Shown: positions 11,974-24,230 of the stretch, in pieces
Layout: the number at the start of each line of letters is the position of its first letter
Numbering within the stretch: position 1 is the stretch's first letter
Origin: Aculops lycopersici
Taxonomy: Eukaryota; Arthropoda; Arachnida; Trombidiformes; Eriophyidae
Direction of reading: 5' to 3'
DNA length: 64,000 nucleotides
NCBI GenBank assembly: GCA_015350385.1
Contig: WNKI01000002.1
Coordinates: forward strand, 2,896,643 to 2,960,642
Position numbers and translations under genes: made by a program
The notes under the pieces: generated by a model
The model's input: the letters and a program-made list of their open reading frames with translations, nothing else
What the model was told of the DNA's origin: nothing
Databases searched by the model: none

Positions 11974-14276
11974 TTAACTCAAGCCAATTCAGCTCTGCAA
12001 TTGAACAGCAGCAAAGCGACGACCTGAGTCTTGGTAGTTCAGCAACGAGTAGCGAGGAGGAAGAAGAAGGGGGTCAAATTAGTAAAAGAAGCAGAAGCAG
12101 CAGCAGCAGCAAGGACCAAAGTAAAGTGTCGATAAACAACTATCAGATCGAACAGCAACAGCAACATCAGCTAAGAATCATGCAACACCAACAGCAGCTG
12201 CACTATCAGCAGCAGCAACAGCAACAGCACAACAACCACCTGCACCATTACAATTCAACAACCACCACTGCTACCGCTACCAACAACAACAACCTGGTGC
12301 ACCAGCAGCACCAATTAAAACAGCAAGATCTTATAGCTAACCAGCAGCAAGGAACCGAGGTGCAGTTGATGCAAAATGGAATCACAGGTAACAATAATCA
12401 CCACCAACACAACCATAATCACCACAACAACAACCACCACCACCACCACCAGAATAATGTCAACTCAAAATCTGGAACCAACAATCAGACGACGACCAGT
12501 TTAACTGGAGGTGCAACAAAGGACTTGCACGTGAAGCGACCCATGAACGCATTTATGGTTTGGTCGCGGGGCCAGCGCCGTAAGATGGCCATGGAGAATC
12601 CAAAGATGCACAACTCGGAGATTAGTCGGCGGCTAGGTAATAGGTGGAAGGAGCTTGCCGAGCGCGACAAGCAACCGTTTATAGACGAAGCGAAGAGATT
12701 GAGAGCGTTACACATTCAGGAGCATCCAGATTACAAGTATAGGCCGAGAAGGAAGACAAAGAAACACGAGAAGGCAGGTGGCCAGCTAGATTCCTCCCTA
12801 TCAACACATGGCTCCACGGCCTCGAATCCCGCAACTGCAAACACAACGCCCGCCTCACTAACAGGTGGTGCAAATAGTAATAGTAATAATCTTCATAATC
12901 ATAACCATAATCACAATCAGCAACAACAGCAGCAGCTTCACGCGCACAATTTGCACCACCAAAATCACCAAGTTATCGGCAGTGGCAACCAGAAGCTGAG
13001 TGGCTCACATTTGCACCATGGTCAACAACTCGCAACGCAACACCAACCGCAACACCACCACCATCAACAACAACAACAGCACCAACTTCACCTACAAGCT
13101 AACCAAGTCACCGGAAGTCATGGCCACAACTTGGCTCAGCATCACCAGTTAGCCCAGCAACAATCTCACCAACTCAACCAACAGCAACAACAGCAACCAC
13201 TGCACAACCAACACCATCAATTCCATCAGCACCACCAAGTTCATTTACAACACCAACACCAACAACATCAGAGTCACCAACAGCAACAATTACATCAACA
13301 CCAACAGCAGCAGCAACAACAACAACAACAACAGCACCAACAACAACAACAGCAGCAGCAACATTACAATGCTTCATTGAGCCAGCAATCCTCGCACAAC
13401 CAAACGCACAACCAGCACGCCCACCTCCACCACCACCACCCACACCACGCCCACTACTCCGCGGCGGCGGCACACATGAATCCGACGGTACTCGGCGGCC
13501 ACCACCATCATCATCCCGCTGCGGCGCACCACCAACACCTGCTCGCGGCCGCCGCGGCTGCCTCCGGTCAAAATGGGTCGCACTCAAACACGGCCACCCC
13601 AACGGGCCACTCGCACTTATCGTCGGCCGCTAGCGATGGGTCGCAGTCGACAGGGAGCGTCGCGAGCTCGGTGGCCGCCAGCGACCTGCTAAGTCATTTG
13701 AGCCAACAGCAGCAACAGCAATTGCAGTCGCAATTCTCGCCCTACGCGGTCGCTGCCTCGGCAGCAGCCGCCTCGAATGCCGACGCTGCGATGGCCGAGC
13801 AGTTGGCCGCGGCGGCAGCCGCCGCCGCCTCAGTCAGCGGGTACCAGCCAACTTCCGGCCAGCAGCTAACACACCAGAGCATCGGTAGTGGCTCGCCGCT
13901 GCAACAGCAGCAAGTCAACGGATTGACCACAAGCCAGCAGCAGGCTGTGTTTGGCGGTACCCAGCCCGCCACACCCTCGTCGGCCCAACAAACGCCCGAG
14001 CTCCAACAGCAACAGAATTCCTCCACAACAAGTGGTCAACAACAGCACCTAGCTCAACAACAGCAACAGCAACTAATGAGTCCCGTAGGCGCGGGACAAG
14101 AGCAGCAGCACTATGCGGCGGCCGCCGCTTACGAGCACCCGGCCTACAAGCCGGGCAACTATGGCGCCCTTTACAACTCAATGTTCCAGTACCAGACGAC
14201 GCCGCAGCACATGGCCGCCTTGTGGGCCCGACAGGCCAGATGCGACGAAGTGGCCAGCATGCAGCCGTCCGTTTGA
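11970..14276 (+). CDS. SoxB: SoxB-group HMG-box transcription factor
   Basis: A 768-residue intronless open frame encoding a nuclear DNA-binding protein. The HMG box spans about residues 186-264 and starts LHVKRPMNAFMVWSRGQRRK, with NPKMHNSEIS, FIDEAKRLRALH and EHPDYKYRPRRKTK following; these match SoxB proteins (SoxNeuro, Dichaete, Sox21), which bind the DNA minor groove and act in neural specification. Residues 1-185 are rich in Q, H and N; the 500-residue C-terminal part has Q/H tracts, polyalanine runs and an end rich in Tyr and Pro. The protein is much longer than fly SoxB proteins, mostly through low-complexity expansion. The HMG box is unusual between helices 1 and 3: it reads RRLGNRWKELAERDKQPF where SoxB proteins usually have KRLGAEWKLLSE.EKRPF. 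The ATG was chosen because an in-frame TAG lies 40 bp upstream (11928-11930) with no ATG between. I cannot decide between SoxB1 and SoxB2. Poly(A) signals follow at 14348. Confidence 0.93.
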   Translation: MINSSQFSSAIEQQQSDDLSLGSSATSSEEEEEGGQISKRSRSSSSSKDQSKVSINNYQIEQQQQHQLRIMQHQQQLHYQQQQQQQHNNHLHHYNSTTTTATATNNNNLVHQQHQLKQQDLIANQQQGTEVQLMQNGITGNNNHHQHNHNHHNNNHHHHHQNNVNSKSGTNNQTTTSLTGGATKDLHVKRPMNAFMVWSRGQRRKMAMENPKMHNSEISRRLGNRWKELAERDKQPFIDEAKRLRALHIQEHPDYKYRPRRKTKKHEKAGGQLDSSLSTHGSTASNPATANTTPASLTGGANSNSNNLHNHNHNHNQQQQQQLHAHNLHHQNHQVIGSGNQKLSGSHLHHGQQLATQHQPQHHHHQQQQQHQLHLQANQVTGSHGHNLAQHHQLAQQQSHQLNQQQQQQPLHNQHHQFHQHHQVHLQHQHQQHQSHQQQQLHQHQQQQQQQQQQQHQQQQQQQQHYNASLSQQSSHNQTHNQHAHLHHHHPHHAHYSAAAAHMNPTVLGGHHHHHPAAAHHQHLLAAAAAASGQNGSHSNTATPTGHSHLSSAASDGSQSTGSVASSVAASDLLSHLSQQQQQQLQSQFSPYAVAASAAAASNADAAMAEQLAAAAAAAASVSGYQPTSGQQLTHQSIGSGSPLQQQQVNGLTTSQQQAVFGGTQPATPSSAQQTPELQQQQNSSTTSGQQQHLAQQQQQQLMSPVGAGQEQQHYAAAAAYEHPAYKPGNYGALYNSMFQYQTTPQHMAALWARQARCDEVASMQPSV

Positions 14277-14347
14277 GTTTCGTTCCGTACCGTTTCGAGG
14301 AACTCGGATTTGGCTGGATGCTGAGCGCGAGAGAGAGAGAGAGAGTA

Positions 14348-14360
14348 AATAAAAATAAAA
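14348..14360 (+). terminator. Poly(A) signals of the SoxB gene
   Basis: Two overlapping AATAAA hexamers (AAATAAAAATAAAAA) lie about 72 bp after the SoxB stop codon, following a short GA repeat in the 3' UTR. Confidence 0.75.
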
Positions 14361-15475
14361 ATTCAAATTATTAGGGTTAAATTATACGCTTATTTTGTAG
14401 TCTACCATTAGCAGTAGTAAACTAAATTAATTAACCATCATATTCGAGGTAACAATTGGATCGAATGCGCGAGAGCTAAGTTTGTCAACTCGAAAATGAC
14501 AAACTTTGCTCGCTTTCAATTGAGTGGCTCGGCGAGCGCCTATATGAGCTTGGCGTCATATAGGAGCCACGTTGTGCAAAAAGCCGAGATACGACAAGTG
14601 TGTGGATGTGCAGTCATCGTCGACGTCGTGGCCGTAACTTCTCGTCTCATGGCGGCGTCGCCCAAACTAAAGCCCTCCAGAGCCACCACTGCAACCACTA
14701 CGAATGCAACTCCAACTCGACGACGACGACTACGTTGGCGGCGTCTGCTACCTCCTCTGCTGTCGAGTTGGAGCCAGCTACGGACAACTTGTTTGGTTGA
14801 CTGGAGCTGGAGTTGGCTTGACGTTCGCTTGCTTGCTCGCCGACTAGCTTGCCAACTCTCTGACTTGCAACTACCACCACAACTACTATACAGCCGCCGC
14901 CACCGCGACCACCAGCGCCAACAGCCAGCTAGCGAGCAGGTCGGCCAGTCAGTCGGTAGCAGTCGTCCCAGTTGTCGCGGTGACAGGCCAATGGAATCCA
15001 ATTCATCTCGCCACCAACCAGCCGAGTTGCGCAACAACCTGCTCCTTCGCCGCGAATTCTCCCCTCGCTTCAACGAAAATTCGACGTCAACTACACCGGC
15101 TACCCCTTCCCCATTCAATGTACAACTTACACTCACTCACTCACTAACTCGCCAGCTGGAAAGTAGAGACGCGACTGAATTTACCAACCAACTTACTGCT
15201 CACCAGCCGACTAGTGGCTAGACCGCGACCACCACCACGACGAGCAGTCAGTCGCTCAACTATAACTCGAGCGAGTTGGTGGCTTCGTCTAGCTTCCACG
15301 TCGTTGGCGTTTGACAGGTGACATTTGGCTCATGGCAACGCAAATAGTGATGACGACGACTGTGACGAGAACGCGAAGCCAGCTGCAGCTAGTTTCAATA
15401 ATTGCGTTACACTCGATTTAAACTGCTTGAAAAAATACGCAGGCTGGCCGTTCATATCTAATATATATATAGTCC

Positions 15476-15523
15476 CTATCAGTCCATATATATATATATA
15501 TATATATATAAAAGGACTGATAG
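15476..15523. repeat. Inverted repeat around an (AT)n core
   Basis: Arms CTATCAGTCC (15476-15485) and GGACTGATAG (15514-15523) are exact reverse complements separated by 28 bp of alternating AT ending in AAAA. Because the core is itself nearly self-complementary, the whole 48 bp can fold into one stem or cruciform. Confidence 0.85.
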
Positions 15524-18500
15524 CGAGCGCTTACCTGGCCGACAAGGGTCGTCTAGAGTCGAGTGCCAACTTCCGCCAGCCTCCAACTCGAAGCGGCACT
15601 TCGAGAAGCTCCAACGCTTCAGAAACCTCCATGGAAGCTTTCTGTCCAACTTGACTAAAACTCGCTGGCTCCCTTCCTGGTAACGTGGTGTTCTATGGAT
15701 GGAACGATGATCGTCATTGGAATCCTCGAGATGAGTCGGTGGTAGCGAATGTTTCCCTCCTAGCTAGCGGTTGCATTGCCTGATCTAATGCCAGAAACAT
15801 GCATTGTGTTTTCTCTCTCTTTATCCATCAGGCCACAAGGTTGTCTCTAGCAAGCACAAGGAGCGCCACACACACATACACACACGGGAAGATCGAGTGT
15901 CCACAGACACAGTTGCAATTATTACTGCGCCCCCTATGTGCGGGACCGCGAGAGTTGAGCGTACTAATGCGCGCAAAACAATACAAACCACCAACACGCC
16001 CCACAGAGACAGTTGATCTGCGGCCGGACGAATCGAATCGATAAATTTGGATCTGCCGTGTGTTTGTGTGACGCAACCTAATTGCCGGTTCGATTGGCAG
16101 CAGTCTCGACTCTTCAGTCGCATCAGTTTTGGCTCACCTGTCCTGTCTTCTCCAGGATGCTGGCTGCTCATCTAACATTGTCAAAGACGACCATTTTCCG
16201 TTGACTTGGGCAAGATTTGCGAGAGCGTCGAAAGCGAGCGAGAAAAGTACAAGCTTCCGCCAGGCGAAGCTTCACGACGACAACGACGACTCATAAATTG
16301 CGCCAACTCGAGGCGCGTCTTCTGCTTGAAAATCGAAGTGGCACTTGGGATTGTTGGTGATGGTGGTGGTGCCAATGGTACTACTTGTGGTAGACGGGAA
16401 AAGTCGTGACAAATAAGAGCTCAGAGTCATAATTTGATTTTGGCTCGACTGGCGTCGAGTGCTCTTATTAACTCACCTGTCCGACTCACTCGAGCCGAGT
16501 CAAGTGGTTGTAGTAGCGGCGGCGACGGCAGCGGCTGCTGCGGTAGTCTTCGCGACGCATCCTCCCCCGGCAAAGCAGAGCAAAGAGCAAAGGCACAATC
16601 GTTGAACGCTCAGTTTCCGTATCTCGGCTCTGCATTCTTATCCTCTTTGCTTTGCCATGACTTTTTCCCGAACAACTCACCTGAGTGGCTCATAGGCGGG
16701 CAGCGTAGAGATCGCTGGTACCGGAACTTGGGCGAGGAGTTGATGCAATTGCAATTGGCACTGCAGCGACTGCGGATTGCTCATCGACTTCGTGGTCAGG
16801 TTGTCGCCCTGCAATTATAATCATTACCTCAGGTGCCAACTCACTTGTTGGTTCTTCAGGCTGATCTTAGATGAGCGCCAATCAATCGGAAAATGGAAAT
16901 GCGAGCAAATTCAACAGACAACCTCGAGTGGTTGGCTGGCGAGTGGGGAAAAGTTGAGTGTCTCGCTAAGATTCGAGCTAAAACTAATTCCGAACTAAAC
17001 CAAAATTGCCGCTCACTTTGCACGTTCGCAAATTTGATTTCTCTCACTCCTAAACAACTGTAGTGGTGGTTCCCTTTTTAAGGTTAACTATGAATTGGTA
17101 CCACTCACGACTCTGGCGACGCCAGCAAGACTTGCTAAAGACTCCAACTTGTTAACATTGAAAATGAACCACAACCAACCACCTGAGGAATTGCGCCGAA
17201 CGAGACTTGCCGATGCTCATTTCCATTTCCATTCCCATTCCCATTTGTGTTGGGCAGATGGAAGTTGTGAGAAGGCAAACGAAGTGGAAGAATAGATGCC
17301 AATTGAGTAAAGAAAAAGTTTATTGCCTACTTTTGTAGGCGGATTCTTGGCTCGCTATTATGTTGCGCAACGACGATTTGCATTCCAAAGTCTCGCTAGA
17401 GATGAAAATTCAACTGACTTAAATTGAGTTTATTATGTCGCGTCGCTAGTTTAGTGAATCTCGTCACAGGATAACCAACCAGCCAATCCACCAACTTGCC
17501 AATCAAGTCAAAACAACACTCACCTCACAAGTGAGCGTTTGCTGCTAAACAACTCGCTTTTTAAAGGGCCACCACCTGTGCGAGTTGCTCGACAACAGAG
17601 ACGAAGGCGTCAACTAGACAAAGTGACAATCGTTGTGTTCCCAAAAACAAACACTTTTATTGTTGCTCGCCTGACTCGGCTCGAGACTTTCGGAATTCCC
17701 AGCAGCAACTCATCGCGGTAGCAGCAACCAAATTTACTCTGAGAGTCGAGACAAGACAAGACATGAAAAGTTGGATTTATTTTTATTGCGACACAACAAC
17801 ATTCCCATTCTCACCTCTGGACTCTTGTATATTGCTGCTCTTATAAACAACCTATGCGATTGGCTGTGATCTTGGCGCGCACGCAACTACTACAATCCGA
17901 CAAATTGGTTTGTTGGCTGTCTTTTGCTAGCAACCAACCAAGAGAATTTTCCAAGGATTCCCACAAAATTCAGCTCGAGAAGGTAGAGAGAGAGAGAGCT
18001 CTAGATATAACCGTTGGTCTGAAAAGTGGCAAGCAATTGAAGCGGACGGATTGAGGCGCAGACTGAATTCTTGGCAAGACGATCCACTATATAGAGCCGC
18101 TCGCTCTTGCTTCGCGCTCCGCTAGCTTGCTAAGCCCTGTCTTGCCAGTTGGCCGCCAAGATCGACCATCTCAAGGGGAATGGGAATAAACTGAAACGCT
18201 GCCGAGCCGAGCGAAAATGGAGGATAAAAAGTAGAAGTAGACGTGGAAGAGGGAGGACAAAAAGTACAGATTCCGAAGGCATCTCTCTTATTTGGCTTCG
18301 ACTTCTCCGACTTCAGCTCCGTTTTTGGATCATCTGAGCAAAGTTTGTATCTGCGGAGGGGAATGCCAAAGAGAATTTTCCGGGTTCCAGTCGCTCAGCT
18401 TGTGTTTCTATTCCCTAGCATCAACTGGCCACTCAGTGAGCGCCAAAGTTTCAAGCCAAACTCGATGGCTCGAAACTCTGAAACGAGCGAGCGAGCGACT

Positions 18501-21500
18501 CAATTACAGATTTCAATTTGGCAAGCGAGGGATTTGAGCTTAGTAGGAGCTAAACTAAACTGGCCGACTTATAGGAAACTCTGCTTGTCGTCCAGTGGAG
18601 CGAATCCTTTGGAGCAGCTGAAGCTAAAGCTGAACTCGAACCCTCAACTCCAACTTATTTTTTGGCCGCTTACCAAGTGGTTGTTTGGCAAGAGTTTAGT
18701 CACTAAACTTCGGTTTTGCGATTGAGTAAAAGAGTGAGCGAGCGACTAAACGGGTCGACGCAATCGATGACGCAACTCGCGAGCCCAACGTCAAGCTTCT
18801 GACTAGTTGTTGTTACTTGAAAGTTGGAAAGATTGCAGAGGTAGAGGAAACATTTGGAAGAGAGTAGACACTTAAAATCGACCGCGAAGAAGACTGAAGA
18901 CTCAAGCGGCAAAGCCAACGACGAGAGAGCCGATCAGTGAGACAAACAAACACTTGGTTCTGGAGTTTGGATTGGATCTCGTCGCATCGGATTGGATTGG
19001 ATTGGACTAAGAAACAGGGAGGGAAAAACCAAGAGAAGATGAAGTCATCACAGTCAGTTGGTTTCGCTGGGCGGAATCGGCGGCTTGATGCTGGAGCAGG
19101 CGAAATTAAATGTGTAAAATTGACTGATTGATCACCAGACCTAATCACCTGAAGCCGAAGTTAAACTCGAGTTCCGAGATTATGATGTAGCAACACTGAG
19201 CGACCGGACCAAACTAAACTAAACTAAACTAAACTGGCTGGACTCTTGGTCAGCGAAGACGTCGGCTTCCTGGTGAAGCTTTCGAAGTAATTATGAGCTC
19301 ATCGAGTCAATCCAACAACCACACTATCCACCTGACGCTCGAGAAAAGACCGAGACCACGACTGGCTTACCTGGAAGCCGATTGCCTACCTGCTTTGCGG
19401 CGGCGGCGGCGGCCAGTAGGCTCGCCGCTTCAGGCTTACGCAATCGAATCGGATGTTATAACTTATGAGCTCGCTTGCTGCTGCTGCTGTTAATCGCGAG
19501 GCCGCGACTAGTAAGTAGCAGAAGCAACCAAGTGGCAACCACCGAGCTGACCGGCTTGAGGCTCGCGAACCTTATCATTTGCTCGCCGACCGGATAGGTA
19601 GCTGCGCGTTGCTCTCGCATTGAGAAAAAAGATGAATCGTATCCTCCACCAACCAAACGACCACTCAACTTAATCAAGTTCGACTAACTCGAAGCCAGAA
19701 TACGGTGCTGCAGTAAACTTGACTCAGCTCTTTGGATCGGCCGCAGCCGACATTGTCGTCGTCATCGTCGTCGCCACTGCAGCCGCCTTTGTGGCGTCTA
19801 ATTTACTCGCGCTGCCATCATCGTGCTCGTGGGCGCGCAACTCACCTTTACCTGGATTACGAGTAAAGCGGGAGCCACTCGCTGATGGTCGTTAGCGGCG
19901 CAGCAGTTTGGCCGCCGCAACTCGGGGGCGTGACGCAAACTGATGCAACATGTGCACCAGCCCAATATGTGTTCGTTTATTGGAAAGGGGCGTGGCCTCA
20001 TCAATGCAGACCCAAAGCCGCGAGGTTAATAATGCAAAGTTAAGTTATGGCTGCCGCTGCTTGTGTTAGGTCGAGAGTTGTGATGAATGAACTTGAAAAT
20101 AAAAGTAAATGACCAAGAAGATGATGGCCCAAGGAAGAGGGGGGAATTTCATTGAATTTGAATTAGTGCAACCACTTGGCCGCCGCCGCCGCCGCCGCCG
20201 CTGCTCTTTTCTTAGCCTACCTGAGGCTCCGTTGGGTGGACGAGGAATTTTGCCAACGAGAAAAGTAGCGCCGGCCGCAAGCCAATCAATTGAAATCAAT
20301 CACTTCGCGGCGCTTTGCAAAGTCGCGCGCTCAATCGTCGCCTTACCTGAGCTCTGAGTTGAATTTAGTTCATTCCTATTCAGTTCATTCTCAACTTTTC
20401 CCAATGTCGTTCATTCTGAGCGACCGTGGCACAAGCTGTAGCGTCAGTATTAGAAGTAGTAGCAGTAGTGAAGGGCGACGATCCTCAAGTGGTTGCTGGT
20501 TAGCTGGATGGAGTTGGCTTACCTGCAAATAAACTAAAGCGACTCGCTCATCTTGCAATCGATTGAAAATGTCGTCGTGGTCTTGGTTGCTCGTTTATTG
20601 TGTGTTGGTTGCTTTCTTTCGCCTATCAACAGCGACAACATAAACTACCAAAAGTGCAACGGCAGCAAACTATTTGCGCTCAATTATTTTCGCTCACCTG
20701 AATTACCGGCTATTCGATTGATGCGGCGGCCAATGGAAGCAAAGAGAAGGAGGAGGAGAGGATAGAGAGAATGGAAGTGGCGCGCGTGCAGTAATTTAGG
20801 TTGCGGCTAGCGAGTGTATTGAGTGCCGTCAGTGAGACCAGTGTACTACTTTTTCCTCTCTCTCTCTCCCTCTCTCGCGGGATAGAGTCCCGCTTTCTTT
20901 TTCTCCTCTTGTTGACATTGACAACAAGAACACTGACTGAGCTCGTGCAGCCCAATGCCTATGAAACCTCCTCTACATTGAGCCAAGGAGACTAACGACT
21001 GGACACTCCGAATTGTCCATTGAGCGCTCAACAGGTAAGTCCACTAGTGTTGGCAAACTTTCTCAAATAAAACCAGCGATACTTACCTGCAAATGGGCGA
21101 GCAGCAAAGAGCGATCGTCGGACAAGATGAATGGATTGGTGAATGGTTAGGGCCAAAGGTGAGCTCCGGTGCTGGAGCGCTAGGGAATTCATCAGTTAAA
21201 CGAGAAACTTGACGCAGAGAGTGGAGAGTGTAAAAAGTTTGCCATTTCAATTGTCATTCTGGAAGAACCAAGTTGCCCGTTTGCCACCAAACTAAATCGA
21301 CTAACTCGTGTTCAATGAGCACCAGCAAACCACCAATGCGACGATAACTACAACACTACTAACTAAAGGCCAGAAGGCGATCGATTGGTTCGTTGGTCCT
21401 AGTGGTAGAATTGCCACCACTTCTTCGGCAACGGTAAAGCTCGGGTAGGCAGCGGAGCTAACTAGCGGCGACCAAATTGATTCTCGCATCGCCTCTACCT

Positions 21501-22936
21501 GAGACGAGCGCTTCACAGTTGGACTCAATTGGACACTTCTCCTCCTTCTTTCGCTTATTCTTTCTCCTCGAAGTTTTTGCCAGACTCGCGGGCATTTCTC
21601 TGGCTATCGCCGGCCGCTAATGTCGTCGCCGGCGTCGTCGTTGTTTTTAGACCGACACTTACCTCAATCGATCGTTGGGCCAACACCATGCACCTTGGAC
21701 TTGAAAAAGCGCAAAGTTTCGAGTGGCTTCACCTTAATCGACGACGACGACGACGACGAAAACGAAAACGTCGTCGGTGAGTAGGATGCGAGCCGGCGAC
21801 GAGTTGGCGTGGAAAATTGTCGACTGGTTGTTGTTGTTGTTTCTCACAAGCGAGAAAGCGAAAAAGCGAAAATATTTCCACGAGCTCCAAATGCAATTTT
21901 GTCTCCAACGTTTCAGGTTTTCAAAATAATATTCTCGTGTCCATATCTAGAATTGAGGCAGCCATTTGTTGCAAATATGCAAACGAACCGCTACCGCTGC
22001 TGCCACTAGCTCGTTTGCCAGAGCACAGTTTGCGCGTGCTGCTCTACCTGCCCCACTGGCCTCCTTGTGTTTCAGCAATCGCCGAGCGCCGAGTGATGAT
22101 GAGCCAAATCTCTGGTGGCAGGCAGGTAGCTGAAGCAGAGCACCACGACTTGTTGCTCTGATTGTAGTTGTAGTTGTAGTTGTAGCTGGAAAAGTTGTTG
22201 ATTTTGCTCATCGCCTTCCTCGTCGCTGACATGAGACGAGGCGAGAATGAACCAACACGATGGAGCAGAGAAACTCGCTGGTCGCAGAACGACACTTCAG
22301 ACTTATGGGCGCTCGGCGCTTCCAACTCTCATTGTTGTCTCGTCTCGTCTCGTTCCCTCTAGTTTCGTTTGCCTGTCGTGTTGTTTTTCTCCACGTACCA
22401 TAACTTTCGTCTCGTGGTGCGAGCAAACTTACCTGCCAGGTAGCCAGCAATAAATTCTACAATCATTTCTATTAGCCTCCGCCAGTGTAACTCTAGCAAT
22501 TCTCGCATCGCGTCGCGTCGCCCGCTCGCTCGCGCGCTGGTGTTTTACCAGCATGCGAAATTTTGCCAGTTTGCTGCAGTTGCTGTTGCTACTCGTTGCT
22601 CTTGCCATTATTTTGTTTAATGACAACAACCAACTACAACTCGGCGCCCAAAACTCACGACACGAGAGAGAGAGAGAGAGAGAGGAAACTTTTTTCGCGT
22701 GACATAGCAAAGTTCCAGTGAAGGAGACGACGACGAGTTATAGTGTTGCCATTAGTCCGCCGCTCGAATCTAACTTGACACTTGGACTCTCGGACCTGGA
22801 TTGCTGGACGCGCCGCTCAGCCGGCCTATTGATAAATTGGCGCTCCATTTCAGCTCGAGTTTTGCTGGTGAGTTTGCTCGCGGGGGAGGAGTAGCAAACT
22901 TACCTGGTTTACTTCAATTGGCTACAACTGAAGCCG

Positions 22937-22976
22937 GAGCCAGACATCCCGACTGGCGCGCCGGGATGTCTGGCTC
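22937..22976. repeat. Perfect 15-bp hairpin with 10-nt loop
   Basis: Arms GAGCCAGACATCCCG (22937-22951) and CGGGATGTCTGGCTC (22962-22976) are exact reverse complements. This is the longest perfect short-loop stem I found in the 15-32 kb stretch. The stem is short for a pre-miRNA. Confidence 0.85.
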
Positions 22977-24206
22977 GAAAGTTGATGGTCGAAATGGTGA
23001 GCGAGTAAAACACCACCAGCGAGCGGCCAACTCATTAGCCGGCGACATCAGCGAGTAGGCAAAGTTAAATTTAAAGCTAAAGGTAGAGCTAGAGGTGGAG
23101 GCGATGGCAAAGAAGGAGGAGCGAGTGCGCGAGAGTTTTGCTATGGGGCTCGCCTGAATCGATCGAGCCAATCGATTGCTGCCAATCCGATCGGCAGAAG
23201 ACGCGCAAATCTGTGGCTTGCGGGATCACAATCATCATTAGAAGCGCGCATCGAGTTTGTGTTTGTTTATTGCCTTGAGCTCCACTTTCGTTTAGCCTCC
23301 TCTTTCTCTTCTTTTTAGCTGATCTCGAGTTGAAATTCAAGTGGGCTAATGGTCGCGCGCGCTTCCGCTTACCTGTTGCTCACGGCTACCACTTTTACCC
23401 TAACCACCACTACTCTCACTCTTGCCCATACCTATACCACTGCCAGCGTTGAGTTTAGATTTTTTCAACGCTCAGCGGTCTCTTGTCAGCAGGTAGGCTT
23501 TTAGTGGCCGAAATTCGAATTCAGGTAGCGAGCGAGAAAATCGTTAAAAACTCACTAATCCTTTGGCCTCCTCACTCTCGTCGGCCACTTGATTGAGTGG
23601 TGGCCGACTGTGGCACTCAAACTGTCAGCTGCTTGTGTGGGAATCTCGCATGACGGAAAGGAAAATCTTTTGAGCGAGAAAGAAAGGTAAACACAAAATA
23701 AACAGCATCTACAGAAGGTGCCACTTGAGACGGAGCTTGCAATTAAACGCTTTGCTCAACTGGGAAGCCGGAAATCCAATTGGGTGGTCGAGTCCAGCCA
23801 ATTGGCTGCTGCTCAAGTGGCGTGTTGTAAACTTGGCGTTGACATTTTGTCGCTTTTATATGGATATGTTTATATGTGTAGCCATGTATGTGAGGAGAGA
23901 TAAATCTCTAAACACCAAGAGTCTGCTGTGTGATTCGAAGTGTCAACAGCGCCTCTAATACTCTCAGTTATGATAGTCGCCCGTGAGAAGCGACAACAAG
24001 TTGCTACTTTGCCTTCTCTCACTGGAGAGCCGAGGAATCGACTAGTCCGTTCAGAGAGTGCGAGCAAATCTACAAATCTCCACTCGCAATCAGCTAATTA
24101 TCAGTCGATTCGTGTGGTCACTCTAGCCAACAACACAACTACTACAACTCAACTCAACTCAACTCAGCTAGGAAAGACCAGGTAAATTTCGGCAACAGGT
24201 TGGCGC

Positions 24207-24230
24207 GCGCCGCCAGCCAACTGGCGGCGC
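24207..24230. repeat. Perfect 10-bp GC hairpin with CCAA loop
   Basis: Arms GCGCCGCCAG (24207-24216) and CTGGCGGCGC (24221-24230) are exact reverse complements around CCAA. Confidence 0.8.

Noticed and set aside
13174..13602. 142-codon minus-strand frame inside SoxB
   Set aside because: It is the antisense shadow of CAC/CAA repeats (His/Gln tracts), giving V/G-rich low complexity.
14496..15221. 241-codon plus-strand frame after SoxB, with a 198-codon frame opposite
   Set aside because: Both strands are open in repetitive CGA/CAACTC-rich DNA, and neither product resembles a known domain.
18089..18095. TATATAG as a promoter
   Set aside because: No initiator-linked gene or coding exon follows in the next several kb, so it is kept only as a mention.
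22937..22976. Pre-miRNA
   Set aside because: The stem is only 15 bp with no extended imperfect pairing, too short for a typical animal pre-miRNA.
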